Made by a program: the position numbers and the translations under genes
Part shown: positions 27,061-36,244 of the stretch, piece by piece
How positions within the stretch are numbered: position 1 is the stretch's first letter
How the letters are laid out: the number at the start of each line of letters is the position of its first letter
Source of the DNA: Anabaena lutea FACHB-196
GTDB taxonomy: Bacteria; Cyanobacteriota; Cyanobacteriia; Cyanobacteriales; Nostocaceae
Assembly: GCF_014698305.1 (NCBI RefSeq)
Contig: NZ_JACJST010000036.1
Location: forward strand, 1-42,969
DNA: 42,969 bases
Direction: 5' to 3'
Notes under the pieces: generated by a model
What the model was told of the DNA's origin: nothing
The model's input: the letters and a program-made list of their open reading frames with translations, nothing else
Databases searched by the model: none

Positions 27061-29124
27061 TCAATGACTAATTTGAGTGACGGCTTTTGGGTTAACTGGG
27101 ACTACCTGATTACGCCATAGTGGTTTGCCGGTAGAAATCGCATAATTAATGGTTAACAACTGTAACCACAGGGCTGGATAGCGGGATTCTAACCAAGTTT
27201 GGTTCAATTTCAGGAATTTGGGGAACCATTTACTCAGCACAGCACTGACTAAGGCATGACAACCGAAGTTGAAATAATTACCCAACCAGCGGACTAAATC
27301 CCGAAACCCAGCTAGTTGCCAAATCCACAGCAGCAAGGCTGGATTTTTCGTAGCTGCTTTTATTGCTAAACGGTTAAATGTCAACCAATCGCAACGATCC
27401 TTAATGAAATTATCTGCCACTTCTGGAGGTTCGTCTGCTAATAAGCCAAAAAAGGTATTAAGCATGGAGTTTACCCGTTGGGGAGCGATAAATTTGCCTG
27501 TGGGAACCATCATTCCTTTGGAAAATAGCCACGTTACGGAAACATTACTTTGGTAGGCGCGAATTTGATTTAAGTGGCGGAAACTGAGTAAGTTATGTTT
27601 CAGGGCAGTGTTTAAAAGTGTTGTTAACCGCTCTAAGTTGCGAACTAGGGAACCAAACCCGGTAAAGATTAGGGGTGACTGGAGTGAGGCAGCATCACCC
27701 ATAGCAATTAATCTATCAAAGGCAATTGTGCGATCGCTACTACTAACACTAAAATGCCCCGGTATATATCCAAAAGTCGGCTTTTTCCACACCAATTTGT
27801 CCAGATCGCAGCGACGATACTCTGGCAAAATCGTGAAAAAGTCCTCATACATCTCCAACAAAGAACCGGGATTTTTCACATTCACCTCATGGTAATGAAA
27901 TAAATAAATCGTCAGTTCTTCCCCAACTCCGGGAAACAATTCCCAAATCAACTGTCTACCGCGAGAGATATCGCCGTGACTGTAGAGAACATCTCCATAC
28001 TGAGAATCCCACACACCTGGCTCAAACCCTTTCTCAATTACTGCTCCCACCGTCGGACATACACTATCAAAAGCCCTACCACCATTTAATTGCCAAGCAA
28101 TAGGCGAAGCCGTACCCATTGCATCTACTAACAATCTGCCACTCACTTGCTTTTCATTACCACTAGGTAAATGCTTGACTAAAACCTTAACTTGTGTATC
28201 ACTGACATCTGCCCGAATAAATTCCGTTTCATCCCAAATATCACCACCAGCAGCTTGTAGCTTTTCTCCACAGATTTGCAGCAATTTCTCAGAATCTAAA
28301 GCTATATTCAGCACATTCGGCGTGTGTAAAATTGGTGATCTCAGGTGAGAGGGATTATTGCCATCAAAAAACTTATTAAATCCGTCTTTGTATTCCCTAG
28401 CAATAATTGTTTCCAATTCAGCATTTGTCAGCAAACCCAAATTTACCAAACATTGAATTTCATCACGGGAAATATTCCATTCTCGATTCATTCTTCCAAA
28501 GGGCAATCTTTCCACCAGCAGGACTTTATAGCCCAACTTAGCCATCACAGCCGCATGAATCGACCCTAAAGCCCCACCAATGTAAATCAGGTCATATTGG
28601 AGATGGGGATTTCTTTCTTCCTTGTTGCCTTCATAAAACACCACCTGACGAGGCTGCTGGGGATTTCTCACCCCTTCTCGCCAACGTTGCTCCCACCAGT
28701 AAGCACGCTGGAGATCATATTCCCCATTGGGCATTTTTTGAAAGTACTTGACAGTTAGGGGATAATAAGGTTCTAGCTGTAGAAAAATCGATTTTTGAGG
28801 ATCAATCTCTGGTGGTTCTGGATAACTATGGGGAAAGCGGCTTCTAATTCCTGTAGTTAGGCGTTGGAGAATTTGTCCCTCATTAGCAAAAGGTTTATCA
28901 GCCCAACGGAAGACCTTGAGATAAGTAGTGCGCTGTACCGACCAGACAAATACAGAAAGTTCATCTGCCAAATTTTCTTCAACAGACACAACAGGGTTTC
29001 TCAGGCGAAAACCGTCTACGGTCAACAATTTTTCTCCATACCCTGGTGCAAAATCTATTTGCAGCCAACTGCGTACAGCCACAGTATCGGTCGTAGGAAT
29101 TTCTAAGTAAAGAACTTCTTTCAT
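27061..29124 (-). CDS. cruA: CruA-type lycopene cyclase-like flavoprotein
   Basis: A 687-residue flavin-dependent protein. After an N-terminal region of about 175 residues, the FAD-binding strand-turn-helix YDLIYIGGALGSIHAAVMAK (177-196) is followed by VERLPFGRMNREWNISRDE, the hallmark of CruA/CruP. CruA converts lycopene to gamma- or beta-carotene in green sulfur bacteria and some cyanobacteria. GDAASLQSPLIFTGFGS further on is the second FAD contact. CruP, the paralogue, is usually shorter, so CruA is favoured. The active residues cannot be judged by eye. It is convergent with the coiled-coil gene, with 6 bp between their stop codons, and has no carotenoid neighbours. Confidence 0.7.
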   Translation of the reverse strand: MKEVLYLEIPTTDTVAVRSWLQIDFAPGYGEKLLTVDGFRLRNPVVSVEENLADELSVFVWSVQRTTYLKVFRWADKPFANEGQILQRLTTGIRSRFPHSYPEPPEIDPQKSIFLQLEPYYPLTVKYFQKMPNGEYDLQRAYWWEQRWREGVRNPQQPRQVVFYEGNKEERNPHLQYDLIYIGGALGSIHAAVMAKLGYKVLLVERLPFGRMNREWNISRDEIQCLVNLGLLTNAELETIIAREYKDGFNKFFDGNNPSHLRSPILHTPNVLNIALDSEKLLQICGEKLQAAGGDIWDETEFIRADVSDTQVKVLVKHLPSGNEKQVSGRLLVDAMGTASPIAWQLNGGRAFDSVCPTVGAVIEKGFEPGVWDSQYGDVLYSHGDISRGRQLIWELFPGVGEELTIYLFHYHEVNVKNPGSLLEMYEDFFTILPEYRRCDLDKLVWKKPTFGYIPGHFSVSSSDRTIAFDRLIAMGDAASLQSPLIFTGFGSLVRNLERLTTLLNTALKHNLLSFRHLNQIRAYQSNVSVTWLFSKGMMVPTGKFIAPQRVNSMLNTFFGLLADEPPEVADNFIKDRCDWLTFNRLAIKAATKNPALLLWIWQLAGFRDLVRWLGNYFNFGCHALVSAVLSKWFPKFLKLNQTWLESRYPALWLQLLTINYAISTGKPLWRNQVVPVNPKAVTQISH

Positions 29125-29297
29125 ATTCCGCTCACATCTCCCATCGATTTACTCACTACGACAGATTTAACAAAGGCAGAAAGTGCGCTAGACTCCGCCC
29201 TATCAGTTGCATCAAAAAAATTTAATTAAGAAAATTAAGAAATTTTAATAGTTTGTTAATTTTATTATTCATTTTAGAACTTCTGTAAACTCATACC

Positions 29298-29531
29298 ATG
29301 AATTATCCTATCCCAGACAGTCCCCAAGAAATTTTTGCACTTCAACAACAGCCAGTTGATGAAGAACTGGTAGCGGCGGTAATTGCCGGCGTAGTCAAGC
29401 TTGTGCGCTCTCAGGGTCAATCTTTGGAAGAATTAACTGCCCAGGTGTTAGCGGAAGACCCGATGTTAGATAGACAACAAAGACGCTGGCTAAGTACATT
29501 GGTTGCCCAAGCGTGGGAAAGTTTTCCTTAA
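29298..29531 (+). CDS. Small hypothetical protein
   Basis: A 77-residue, helical, acidic protein (MNYPIPDSPQEIFALQQQPV, VDEELVAAVIAGVVKLVRSQ, EELTAQVLAEDPMLDRQQRR). It reads as a genuine cyanobacterial small protein by codon use and composition, but I know no function. The gene is divergent from the CruA-like gene, with 173 bp between their starts and very AT-rich DNA just upstream. Confidence 0.7.
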   Translation: MNYPIPDSPQEIFALQQQPVDEELVAAVIAGVVKLVRSQGQSLEELTAQVLAEDPMLDRQQRRWLSTLVAQAWESFP

Positions 29532-30291
29532 TCCTCTTCTCTTTTGGCATTTTACCCTGTATGGACTAGTCCGCAGAGCAGAATTAAAAATTAAAAATAG
29601 AGCTTCCGGACTCCTTAAGGGATACAAAATTCAAATATGTTAGGAGTTACGCATTGACAAAGTAGTAAAATAGTGTATTGATAAAAAGTATCATCTACTT
29701 ACCAGATATCAGACGATTAGAGAAATCAGCAAACCTTCCGCAGCACAATGCAATCTGGAACATTACACTCTGTTTTTGCTATCAGAAGTGTAGTCATGTC
29801 TTGGCCAGAAGGGGAAAAGCTGCGGGTTAGTCACAATGCAGATTTGAAAGTTTATATTTATCGAGAACGATGCACACACCATCTGTTGCAGGAATGGGAG
29901 CAGCAGAATGTAGAGAACCTATGGCTCTGACTTTAAGACTGAATTTACCATGTATTACATGGAAAAATGAATTTTCTACTTTGACTGTTTTTTTGACCCA
30001 TAACGTGAGCTAAAAGCCCATTTTTTCATTCAAGTCACAGGATCTACCATCACGCTACATTTTGAATAGCACCATTTACTTCTGTAATTGCTCCATCACC
30101 ACCTAAATCATGTTTCAATCTTCAAAAAATCTTTAAAATTTAGAGATAATATTTCCAAGAGAACACAGCTAGAAGTTTGGCTGTTAGTTTGGACATCACC
30201 CAATTAGCGATTAGCACTGTTTACCATAGCAAAAAATAAAACATGAATAGAAATAAAACTCAGTAGATTTTTCTTAGTTAATTTAGAGCTT
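29532..30291. other. Long upstream region of the KaiC-like operon
   Basis: 760 bp. It contains TAGGAGTTACGCATTGAC (29641-29658), a common Nostocales repeat that includes TTGACA 16 nt before TATTGA, a weak promoter-like pair. An ATG frame at 29748-29930 (60 codons, MQSGTLHSVFAIRSVVMSW) has no ribosome-binding site and I do not accept it as a gene. The 20-bp element at 30117-30136 is listed separately. Confidence 0.5.
30117..30136 (+). promoter_or_regulatory. 11-nt-spaced direct repeat element, copy 1
   Basis: AATCTTCAAAAAATCTTTAA has half-sites ATCTTCA and ATCTTTA 11 nt apart, the phasing used by OmpR-family regulators. It is 155 bp before the KaiC-like start. A copy with one mismatch stands upstream of the bacteriophytochrome gene (38569-38588). 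Confidence 0.5.
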
Positions 30292-31998
30292 ATGGTTATA
30301 CAAAATACAACTACAAAAAGTAATCAGAAATCTTTGCCTAAATCGCCAACTGGCATTCAAGGCTTAGATGAAATTACTGCTGGTGGACTACCTCAAGGTC
30401 GTCCCACATTAGTTTGTGGTGCTGCTGGCTGTGGTAAAACCTTAATGGGAATAGAATTTTTAGTCCGTGGTATAACCGAGTATGGAGAACCAGGAGTATT
30501 CATTTGTTTTGAAGAAAACCCCGAAGAACTCATACAAAATGTTACTTCTTTGGGGTGGGATTTAGAACAGTTAATTCTTGACAAACAATTAGCTATTGAC
30601 CACATCCAGATCGACCCCCAAGAAATTATTGAAGCAGGTAGCTATGATTTAGAAGGTTTATTTCTTCGCATCGGTCTAATGGTAGATGCAGTCAAAGCCA
30701 AACGAATAGTATTAGATACTATCGAATCCTTATTTGTCGGTTTAAGTAACGCTGCTATTATCCGTGCTGAATTACGTCGTTTATTTAACTGGCTCAAACA
30801 AAAAGGATTAACAGCCATTATCACTGGAGAACAGGGGGAAAAGACCTTAACCCGGCAAGGTTTAGAAGAATATGTTTCTGACTGTGTAATTAAATTAGAT
30901 CAACGAATTTATGAAGAATTAGCCACACGAAGACTACAAATTATTAAATATCGAGGTTCACAACATGGTTCTAACGAATATCCTTTCTTAATTACTGATG
31001 ATGGCATTTCTGTCTTACCTATTACTTCCATTGGCTTAGAACATCAAGTCACAACAGAACGTATTTCCTCTGGTATTCCGCGTTTAGATAGTATGCTGGG
31101 GGGCAATGGATTCTTCCGGGGTAGCAGCGTTTTAGTTACAGGTACAGCAGGAACTGGTAAAAGCACTATAGCTTGCCATTTTGCTGCGGAAACTTGTCGT
31201 CAAGGAGAAAGGTGTTTGTACATAGCTTTAGAAGAAGCACCGCAACAAATTATTAGGAATATGCGCTCAATCGGTTTAGATTTAGAGCCTTATTTACAAC
31301 AGGGGTTACTCAATTTTCAAGCATTTCGTCCTACTGCTTATGGGTTAGAAATGCACCTGGTGAATTTACATCACTGGATACAGAAATTTAAACCTTCTAC
31401 CGTGGTTATAGATCCCATGAGCAACTTGATATTAAGCGGTACAATCAATCAAACTAAGATGTTTTTTATGCGGTTGATTGATTTTCTCAAATCGCAACAA
31501 ATAACAGTGTTGCTAACTAACCTAATTCCTGGTCATGGACTAATTAATCAGACAGAAATAGGAGTTTCTTCCCTTATGGATACTTGGATTGACCTACACA
31601 CTTTAGAAAGCAACGGAGAACGTAACCGACTCTTGAATCTTCTCAAATCTCGCGGTATGGAACACTCTAACCAAGTACGGGAATTTTTAATCACCAAACA
31701 AGGTGTAGAACTGCTAGATGTATATTTAGGGCAGGGAAATGTTTTAACTGGTAGTGCTAGAATTATTCAAGAAGCACAAGAAAAATTAGCAGCCAATCAA
31801 CGCCAACGATTATTAGAGCAAACAAGACGCGAATTAGAATACAAAGAAAAGTTAGTTTCCACGCAGATTTCTGCATTACAGGCAGAATTAGCAGCAGAAC
31901 AGGAAGAATTTCGCATTCTTACAGAACAAGAAACTATTAATAGTCAGAATTTAAGGCAATATAGCCAAAAACTAGCTCAATTACGAAAAGCCGATTAG
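30292..31998 (+). CDS. KaiC-like ATPase (clock protein paralogue)
   Basis: A 568-residue protein with two KaiC/RecA domains, the design of the clock ATPase KaiC. Domain CI has Walker A GAAGCGKT (43-50) and catalytic Glu pair E74-E75; domain CII has GTAGTGKS (284-291) and E314-E315. The stretch GVSSLMDTW puts Ser426-Ser427 where the Synechococcus KaiC has Ser431-Thr432, its autophosphorylation sites, so a phosphorylation cycle of the KaiC2/KaiC3 kind is possible. Beyond CII, residues about 490-568 add a coiled coil (EKLAANQRQRLLEQTRRELE) absent from standard KaiC. No kaiA is nearby; kaiB-like genes, a kinase and a regulator follow. It is therefore a paralogue, not the core clock gene. Confidence 0.88.
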   Translation: MVIQNTTTKSNQKSLPKSPTGIQGLDEITAGGLPQGRPTLVCGAAGCGKTLMGIEFLVRGITEYGEPGVFICFEENPEELIQNVTSLGWDLEQLILDKQLAIDHIQIDPQEIIEAGSYDLEGLFLRIGLMVDAVKAKRIVLDTIESLFVGLSNAAIIRAELRRLFNWLKQKGLTAIITGEQGEKTLTRQGLEEYVSDCVIKLDQRIYEELATRRLQIIKYRGSQHGSNEYPFLITDDGISVLPITSIGLEHQVTTERISSGIPRLDSMLGGNGFFRGSSVLVTGTAGTGKSTIACHFAAETCRQGERCLYIALEEAPQQIIRNMRSIGLDLEPYLQQGLLNFQAFRPTAYGLEMHLVNLHHWIQKFKPSTVVIDPMSNLILSGTINQTKMFFMRLIDFLKSQQITVLLTNLIPGHGLINQTEIGVSSLMDTWIDLHTLESNGERNRLLNLLKSRGMEHSNQVREFLITKQGVELLDVYLGQGNVLTGSARIIQEAQEKLAANQRQRLLEQTRRELEYKEKLVSTQISALQAELAAEQEEFRILTEQETINSQNLRQYSQKLAQLRKAD

Positions 31999-32054
31999 CC
32001 TGTTTTTTCACTTTTGTTACAGAAAAAATCTGACTCTATTCTAGGTCTGAGTAC

Positions 32055-32092
32055 CCTTGATAATTAGAAAATTAGATCAAGGTTTCTATTTT
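32055..32092 (+). terminator. Terminator-like hairpin after the KaiC-like gene
   Basis: CCTTGAT (32055-32061) pairs with ATCAAGG (32076-32082), followed by TTTCTATTTT. It could partly separate the kaiC-like gene from the kaiB-like genes downstream. Confidence 0.5.
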
Positions 32093-32164
32093 AGAACATC
32101 GGACAAGGCGTTAATTTAAAAACTGATAGCGCAGGGTGGTGTAAGGGACTTCCAGAAATTAAAT

Positions 32165-32192
32165 TATTTAATTTTAAGTATTTAATTTTAAG
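32165..32192. repeat. 14-bp tandem repeat
   Basis: TATTTAATTTTAAG occurs twice head to tail (32165-32178 and 32179-32192), 64 bp before the first kaiB-like gene. It might be part of a promoter region. Confidence 0.7.
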
Positions 32193-32255
32193 AGCGAAGA
32201 TGAGTATGAGATTCTTTCTCGACTATGATAATAAAAAATCTCAGGAAATTCTTTT

Positions 32256-32564
32256 ATGGAAGAACACAATATATTAGACGAATCAGCGATATGGAAATTA
32301 CGGCTATATGTAGCTGGACAAACACCAAAATCTGTGGCTGCATTTGCCAATTTAACAAAAATATGTGAGCAAAATCTTTATGGTAAATATCAAATTGAAG
32401 TAGTGGATCTAATGCAACATCCTCATCTAGCACGAGAATATAACATCTTTGCTATTCCCACTTTAATCCGTCAGCTACCAGTTCCTCTCAAGCAAATTAT
32501 TGGTGATTTATCTGACCAAGAAAAAGTATTAGTCGGTTTAGAAATCAAGCCAGTTATAAATTAG
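32256..32564 (+). CDS. KaiB-like protein
   Basis: A 102-residue protein with the thioredoxin-like KaiB fold. [20 protein letters not shown] matches the first strand and helix, [12 protein letters not shown] the second strand, [20 protein letters not shown] the cis-Pro segment, and [14 protein letters not shown] the last helix. KaiB binds the CI ring of KaiC after fold-switching and recruits output kinases. The usual acidic tail is missing, as in other short KaiB paralogues. It is followed by a second, broken kaiB-like copy. Confidence 0.88.
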   Translation: MEEHNILDESAIWKLRLYVAGQTPKSVAAFANLTKICEQNLYGKYQIEVVDLMQHPHLAREYNIFAIPTLIRQLPVPLKQIIGDLSDQEKVLVGLEIKPVIN

Positions 32565-32657
32565 CAATCATCTAGTAATTATGGCTGACGCTACACGGCT
32601 AGATGAGAAACCACACTCAATTTCTATATGATATTCATCGTTTGGGGGGAATAAGTT

Positions 32658-33017
32658 ATGAATAATCAAAATGGACAAGAGGATATAGAAGATTTAAGTG
32701 CTGAATTTAAACAACTAATTACAAAATCAGAAAACCCAATTTTTTGTTTACGACTTTATGTGGCAGGTGCTAATTATAATTCTCTGAAGGCTTTACAAAA
32801 TATAAAACAGATATGTGAAAAATATTTACCTGGTAAGTATCAGTTGGAAGTAATTGACATTTATCAACAACCTGGCTTAGTTTTGGTAGAAAATGTATTC
32901 GCTGTACCCACATTAGTGAAATAATTACCTCCACCAGTAAAAAAAATAATTGGTGATTTATCGAATACTGTCAATGTGCTTATAGGTTTAAATATTGCAT
33001 CCGATAACAGGGAATAG
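32658..33017 (+). pseudogene. Second kaiB-like gene with an in-frame TAA
   Basis: The frame gives FCLRLYVAGANYNSLKALQN, YQLEVIDIYQQPGLVLVEN and AVPTLVK and then TAA at codon 89 (32922-32924). The same frame continues LPPPVKKIIGDLSNTVNVLI then GLNIASDNRE to a TAG at 33017, exactly the missing KaiB C-terminus. The intact neighbour has Gln at the matching site, so one CAA-to-TAA change explains it. The 88-residue product lacks the fourth strand region and last helix. A GGGGGAATAAG sequence before the ATG is a reasonable ribosome-binding site. It has an N-terminal extension of about 25 residues (EDIEDLSAEFKQLITK). Confidence 0.8.
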
Positions 33018-33110
33018 GCTAGAAAATCTTTTGATATATCCCTTTATTATGATATTTTACCTCCTGTTACCTCAATTTCCTGCATATCAGATGAAAAGGA
33101 AAATTAAAAA

Positions 33111-35708
33111 ATGAATTTAGATAATTATTCAACCGAAGAATTATTACGAGAAATTCAAGTTCTGCAAACAAGGTTAAAAACATCTGAAGATACATTAGAA
33201 GCAATACATCAAGGTGCAGTTGACGCTTTTGTGATTGCTACTCCAGAAGGTGAAAAAGTATTTACGCTCCAAAGTGCAGATTACACCTATCGTTTGCTAA
33301 TTGAGCAGATGCATGAAGGAGCAGTTATTGTGACATCAGATGGAGGAATTTTATATGCTAATCAAGCATTTGCTAATTTAGTTCAGCTTCCTTTATCAAA
33401 GATTATAGGGTCTAAATTTCAACGATTTATTTTAGAGCGAGATGTTGATAATCTTCAAGCTTTGATGAAAATAAAAGATCAAGATTTAGCAGCAGCAGAT
33501 GAATTCTCGCTCATCAATATTAATCAACAAGAAATATCTGTTTACATTAATGCCAATAGCTTGAATATTAATAGTTATGAGATTACTTGCTTTATTGTGA
33601 CAGATTTAACCGAAAGACACCAAAATGAACAAATTATAGCTTCAGAGAGATTTGCTAGATCAATTTTAGAACAAGTGGGTGAATCTATAGTAGTTTGTGA
33701 CGAAACTGGGAAAATTATTCGTGCTAGTCAAGTTTTTAATAATTTATGTGGAACAAATCCTCTTTGGCAAAATTTTGATAATTTAATATCCTTATTTTTC
33801 TCTCATTTAGATTCAAATATTATAGCTAACATTATCCAATCACTGCCAAATGATGTTCCAGATATAATGCTCGAACATCGCTTTCATATCAATACAGTTT
33901 TACAGGGTCAGACTTATAATGGAGTAGAAGTTTATTTTCAACGTTCTGACGGTCAGCAATTTGATTTATTTCTTAATGCTCGTCCTTTATTAAACTCAAT
34001 TGGAGCAATTATTGGCGCAATTGTCAACCTTACAGATATTACAGAACGTAAACACCAAGAAGCAGAAATACACCAGGCCAAGTTGGAATTAGAAATAAGA
34101 GTTGCACAACGCACTGCTGAACTAACTGAACTGAATAAACATCTACTTATTAGCTTAGATGAGATAGAAAAAAAGCAACAAAAGCTTTTGGAACAATCTC
34201 AACTTTTGGATTTGGCTCATGATACAATCTTGACCAAAGATATCAACTCCTCAGTTATTACCTTTTGGAACAACGGAGGAGAGAAGATGTATGGTTGGAC
34301 AAAAGCCGAAGCCATAGGAAAAGTATCTCACAAACTTTTAAAAACCCAATTTCCGCAGCCATTAGCTGAAATTAAAGCTCAAGTTCTAAAATTAGGATAT
34401 TGGGAAGGAGAATTAATTCATAGTGATAGAAATGGCACTTCTGTAATTGTTTCCAGTCGTTGGGTACTACAAAAAGACGAGTCTGGTAAACCTGTTAAAA
34501 TCCTGGAAATGAATAATGATATTACAAAACAAAAGCAAAAAGAAGCAGACCTGAAGAACAGTGAAATCAAGTTTCGTTCACTCACGGAATGTTTACCTAT
34601 AGGTGTATTTCTGACTGATAAAGAAGGAAAAATTATTTATGTTAATCCTTATTATCAAATTTTTTCTGGACTAACTATGGCAGAAATTATAGGAGAAGAT
34701 TGGTTAAATTTTATCCATGCTGATGACCGAAAGAAGATATTAAAAGAATGGTTGATGATTTTAAATAATGCACCGAGAGATTTTTGTGAGTTAAATTTTT
34801 GTCATGAAGTAAAATATTTTCATCAAGATAATCAAATCCATTATGCACGAATTCATTTAGCCCCAATGTTGATAGAGCGGGAGAAAATGAGTGGTTATAT
34901 CGGAATTGTAGAAGATATAACTGAAATTCGTGCAGTTGAACAAATGAAAAAAGATTTTATCTCTATTGCTAGTCATGAATTGCGTACTCCATTAACAGCA
35001 ATAAACGGTGCTTTAGGATTATTAGCAGGTAAAGTTTATGATAACAATCCTGACAAGCGTACCCAAATGATTAATATTGCTGCTGCTCAAACAGCGCGTT
35101 TAGTTAGGTTAGTGAATGATATTCTAGCGTTACAGAAATTGGAGTCTGGTAATACAATTCTGGTAAAACAAAGCTGTGATGCAGCTGAATTAATTATAGA
35201 TTCTGTCAATCTCATGCAACCAGAGGCAGAAAAAAATCACATAAATTTCCAGATAAATACTATCTCAATCGAAATTTGGGTTAATCCTGACGCGATTATT
35301 CAAACTTTAACAAATCTGTTGAGTAACGCCATCAAGTTTTCTGCACCTTGTACTACTATTACTGTTAGTAATATCTTAGTTGATAGCCAGGAAACTCAAG
35401 CACAAATATTTGCTCATTTAACTAATAATTATTTACTTAATGTTCTATGTCCACCCTATGTCATGTTTCAGGTACAAGACCAAGGAGAAGGAATTCCAGC
35501 AGATAAATTAGAAACTATATTTGGTTGGTTTCAACAAGTTGATTCTAGCGATGCCAGAGAAAAAGGTGGTACAGGTTTGGGTTTGTCAATTTGTCGGAAT
35601 ATTATCCAACAACATGAAGGACAGATTTGGGCAGAGAGCAAATTAGGTCAAGGCAGCACATTTTTCTTTACATTACCACTGCGAGAAAATCACAAAGAGG
35701 ATACTTAA
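33111..35708 (+). CDS. Multi-PAS sensor histidine kinase
   Basis: An 865-residue soluble kinase with no membrane segment. A short N-terminal helix (TEELLREIQVLQTRLKTSED) precedes about four PAS domains (roughly 60-155, 165-305, 360-480, 490-605), with a coiled coil between the second and third (about 310-360). HisKA contains DFISIASHELRTPLTAINGA with His622; the HATPase domain follows with NLLSNAIKFS, DQGEGIP and GGTGLGLSI. It lies 93 bp after the broken kaiB-like gene and 6 bp before a CheY-like gene, so it should phosphorylate that regulator. KaiB- or KaiC-bound input, as for SasA, is plausible, but it lacks SasA's KaiB-like N-domain. Confidence 0.92.
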   Translation: MNLDNYSTEELLREIQVLQTRLKTSEDTLEAIHQGAVDAFVIATPEGEKVFTLQSADYTYRLLIEQMHEGAVIVTSDGGILYANQAFANLVQLPLSKIIGSKFQRFILERDVDNLQALMKIKDQDLAAADEFSLININQQEISVYINANSLNINSYEITCFIVTDLTERHQNEQIIASERFARSILEQVGESIVVCDETGKIIRASQVFNNLCGTNPLWQNFDNLISLFFSHLDSNIIANIIQSLPNDVPDIMLEHRFHINTVLQGQTYNGVEVYFQRSDGQQFDLFLNARPLLNSIGAIIGAIVNLTDITERKHQEAEIHQAKLELEIRVAQRTAELTELNKHLLISLDEIEKKQQKLLEQSQLLDLAHDTILTKDINSSVITFWNNGGEKMYGWTKAEAIGKVSHKLLKTQFPQPLAEIKAQVLKLGYWEGELIHSDRNGTSVIVSSRWVLQKDESGKPVKILEMNNDITKQKQKEADLKNSEIKFRSLTECLPIGVFLTDKEGKIIYVNPYYQIFSGLTMAEIIGEDWLNFIHADDRKKILKEWLMILNNAPRDFCELNFCHEVKYFHQDNQIHYARIHLAPMLIEREKMSGYIGIVEDITEIRAVEQMKKDFISIASHELRTPLTAINGALGLLAGKVYDNNPDKRTQMINIAAAQTARLVRLVNDILALQKLESGNTILVKQSCDAAELIIDSVNLMQPEAEKNHINFQINTISIEIWVNPDAIIQTLTNLLSNAIKFSAPCTTITVSNILVDSQETQAQIFAHLTNNYLLNVLCPPYVMFQVQDQGEGIPADKLETIFGWFQQVDSSDAREKGGTGLGLSICRNIIQQHEGQIWAESKLGQGSTFFFTLPLRENHKEDT

Positions 35709-35714
35709 GAAGTC

Positions 35715-36095
35715 ATGTCTACGAAACGGGTGCTAGTTATTGATGATGAAGAGGCAATTCAAGCTGTAATTCAGGGTTGCTTAGAAGATATTGCTGGATG
35801 GAAAGTTTTATTAGCTAGTTCAGGTAAAGAAGGATTGCATTTAGCTGAAGTTGAGAAACCAGATGGTATCTTATTAGATGTTTCCATGCCGCAGATGAGT
35901 GGTATTGAGGCACTCAAAAAATTGCAAGTAAATCCTCTGACTCAAAATATTCCGGTCGCTTTTTTGACTGCAAAAGTGCAGTCTGAAGACAAAAAGAGAT
36001 TTTCTCAGTTAGGGGTTGTAGGTTTGTTAACTAAACCCTTTAACCCAATGAATCTTGTGAATTTAGTGGCTGACTTATTCGGTTGGGAAATTTGA
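35715..36095 (+). CDS. CheY-like response regulator
   Basis: A 126-residue stand-alone receiver domain. The acidic pocket is DDE at residues 10-12, the phosphoacceptor is Asp55 (ILLDVSMP), and Thr85 and Lys107 (LLTKPFN) complete the switch. It starts 6 bp after the kinase stop codon and is presumably its partner. It closely resembles the regulator at 42359 in length and pattern (TAKVQS, KPFxP). With no DNA-binding output it must act through protein contacts or phosphotransfer, perhaps to the HPt-bearing regulator encoded next. Confidence 0.93.
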   Translation: MSTKRVLVIDDEEAIQAVIQGCLEDIAGWKVLLASSGKEGLHLAEVEKPDGILLDVSMPQMSGIEALKKLQVNPLTQNIPVAFLTAKVQSEDKKRFSQLGVVGLLTKPFNPMNLVNLVADLFGWEI

Positions 36096-36244
36096 CTAAA
36101 AATTAATAAGTTGTCTTAAAATGACTCCTGAATTTTAAAAATTAAGTAGTCGTGAAAAATAAATTTCATAGTTAGGAGAGGGAACAGGGAACAGGTAAGG
36201 TTTACAGAGATTTTTTCTTCAATAACTATGTGCAGCCTGGGTAC

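Noticed and set aside
29748-29930. 60-codon plus-strand frame before the KaiC-like gene
   Set aside because: No ribosome-binding site, no family resemblance, and it lies in a repeat-bearing region.
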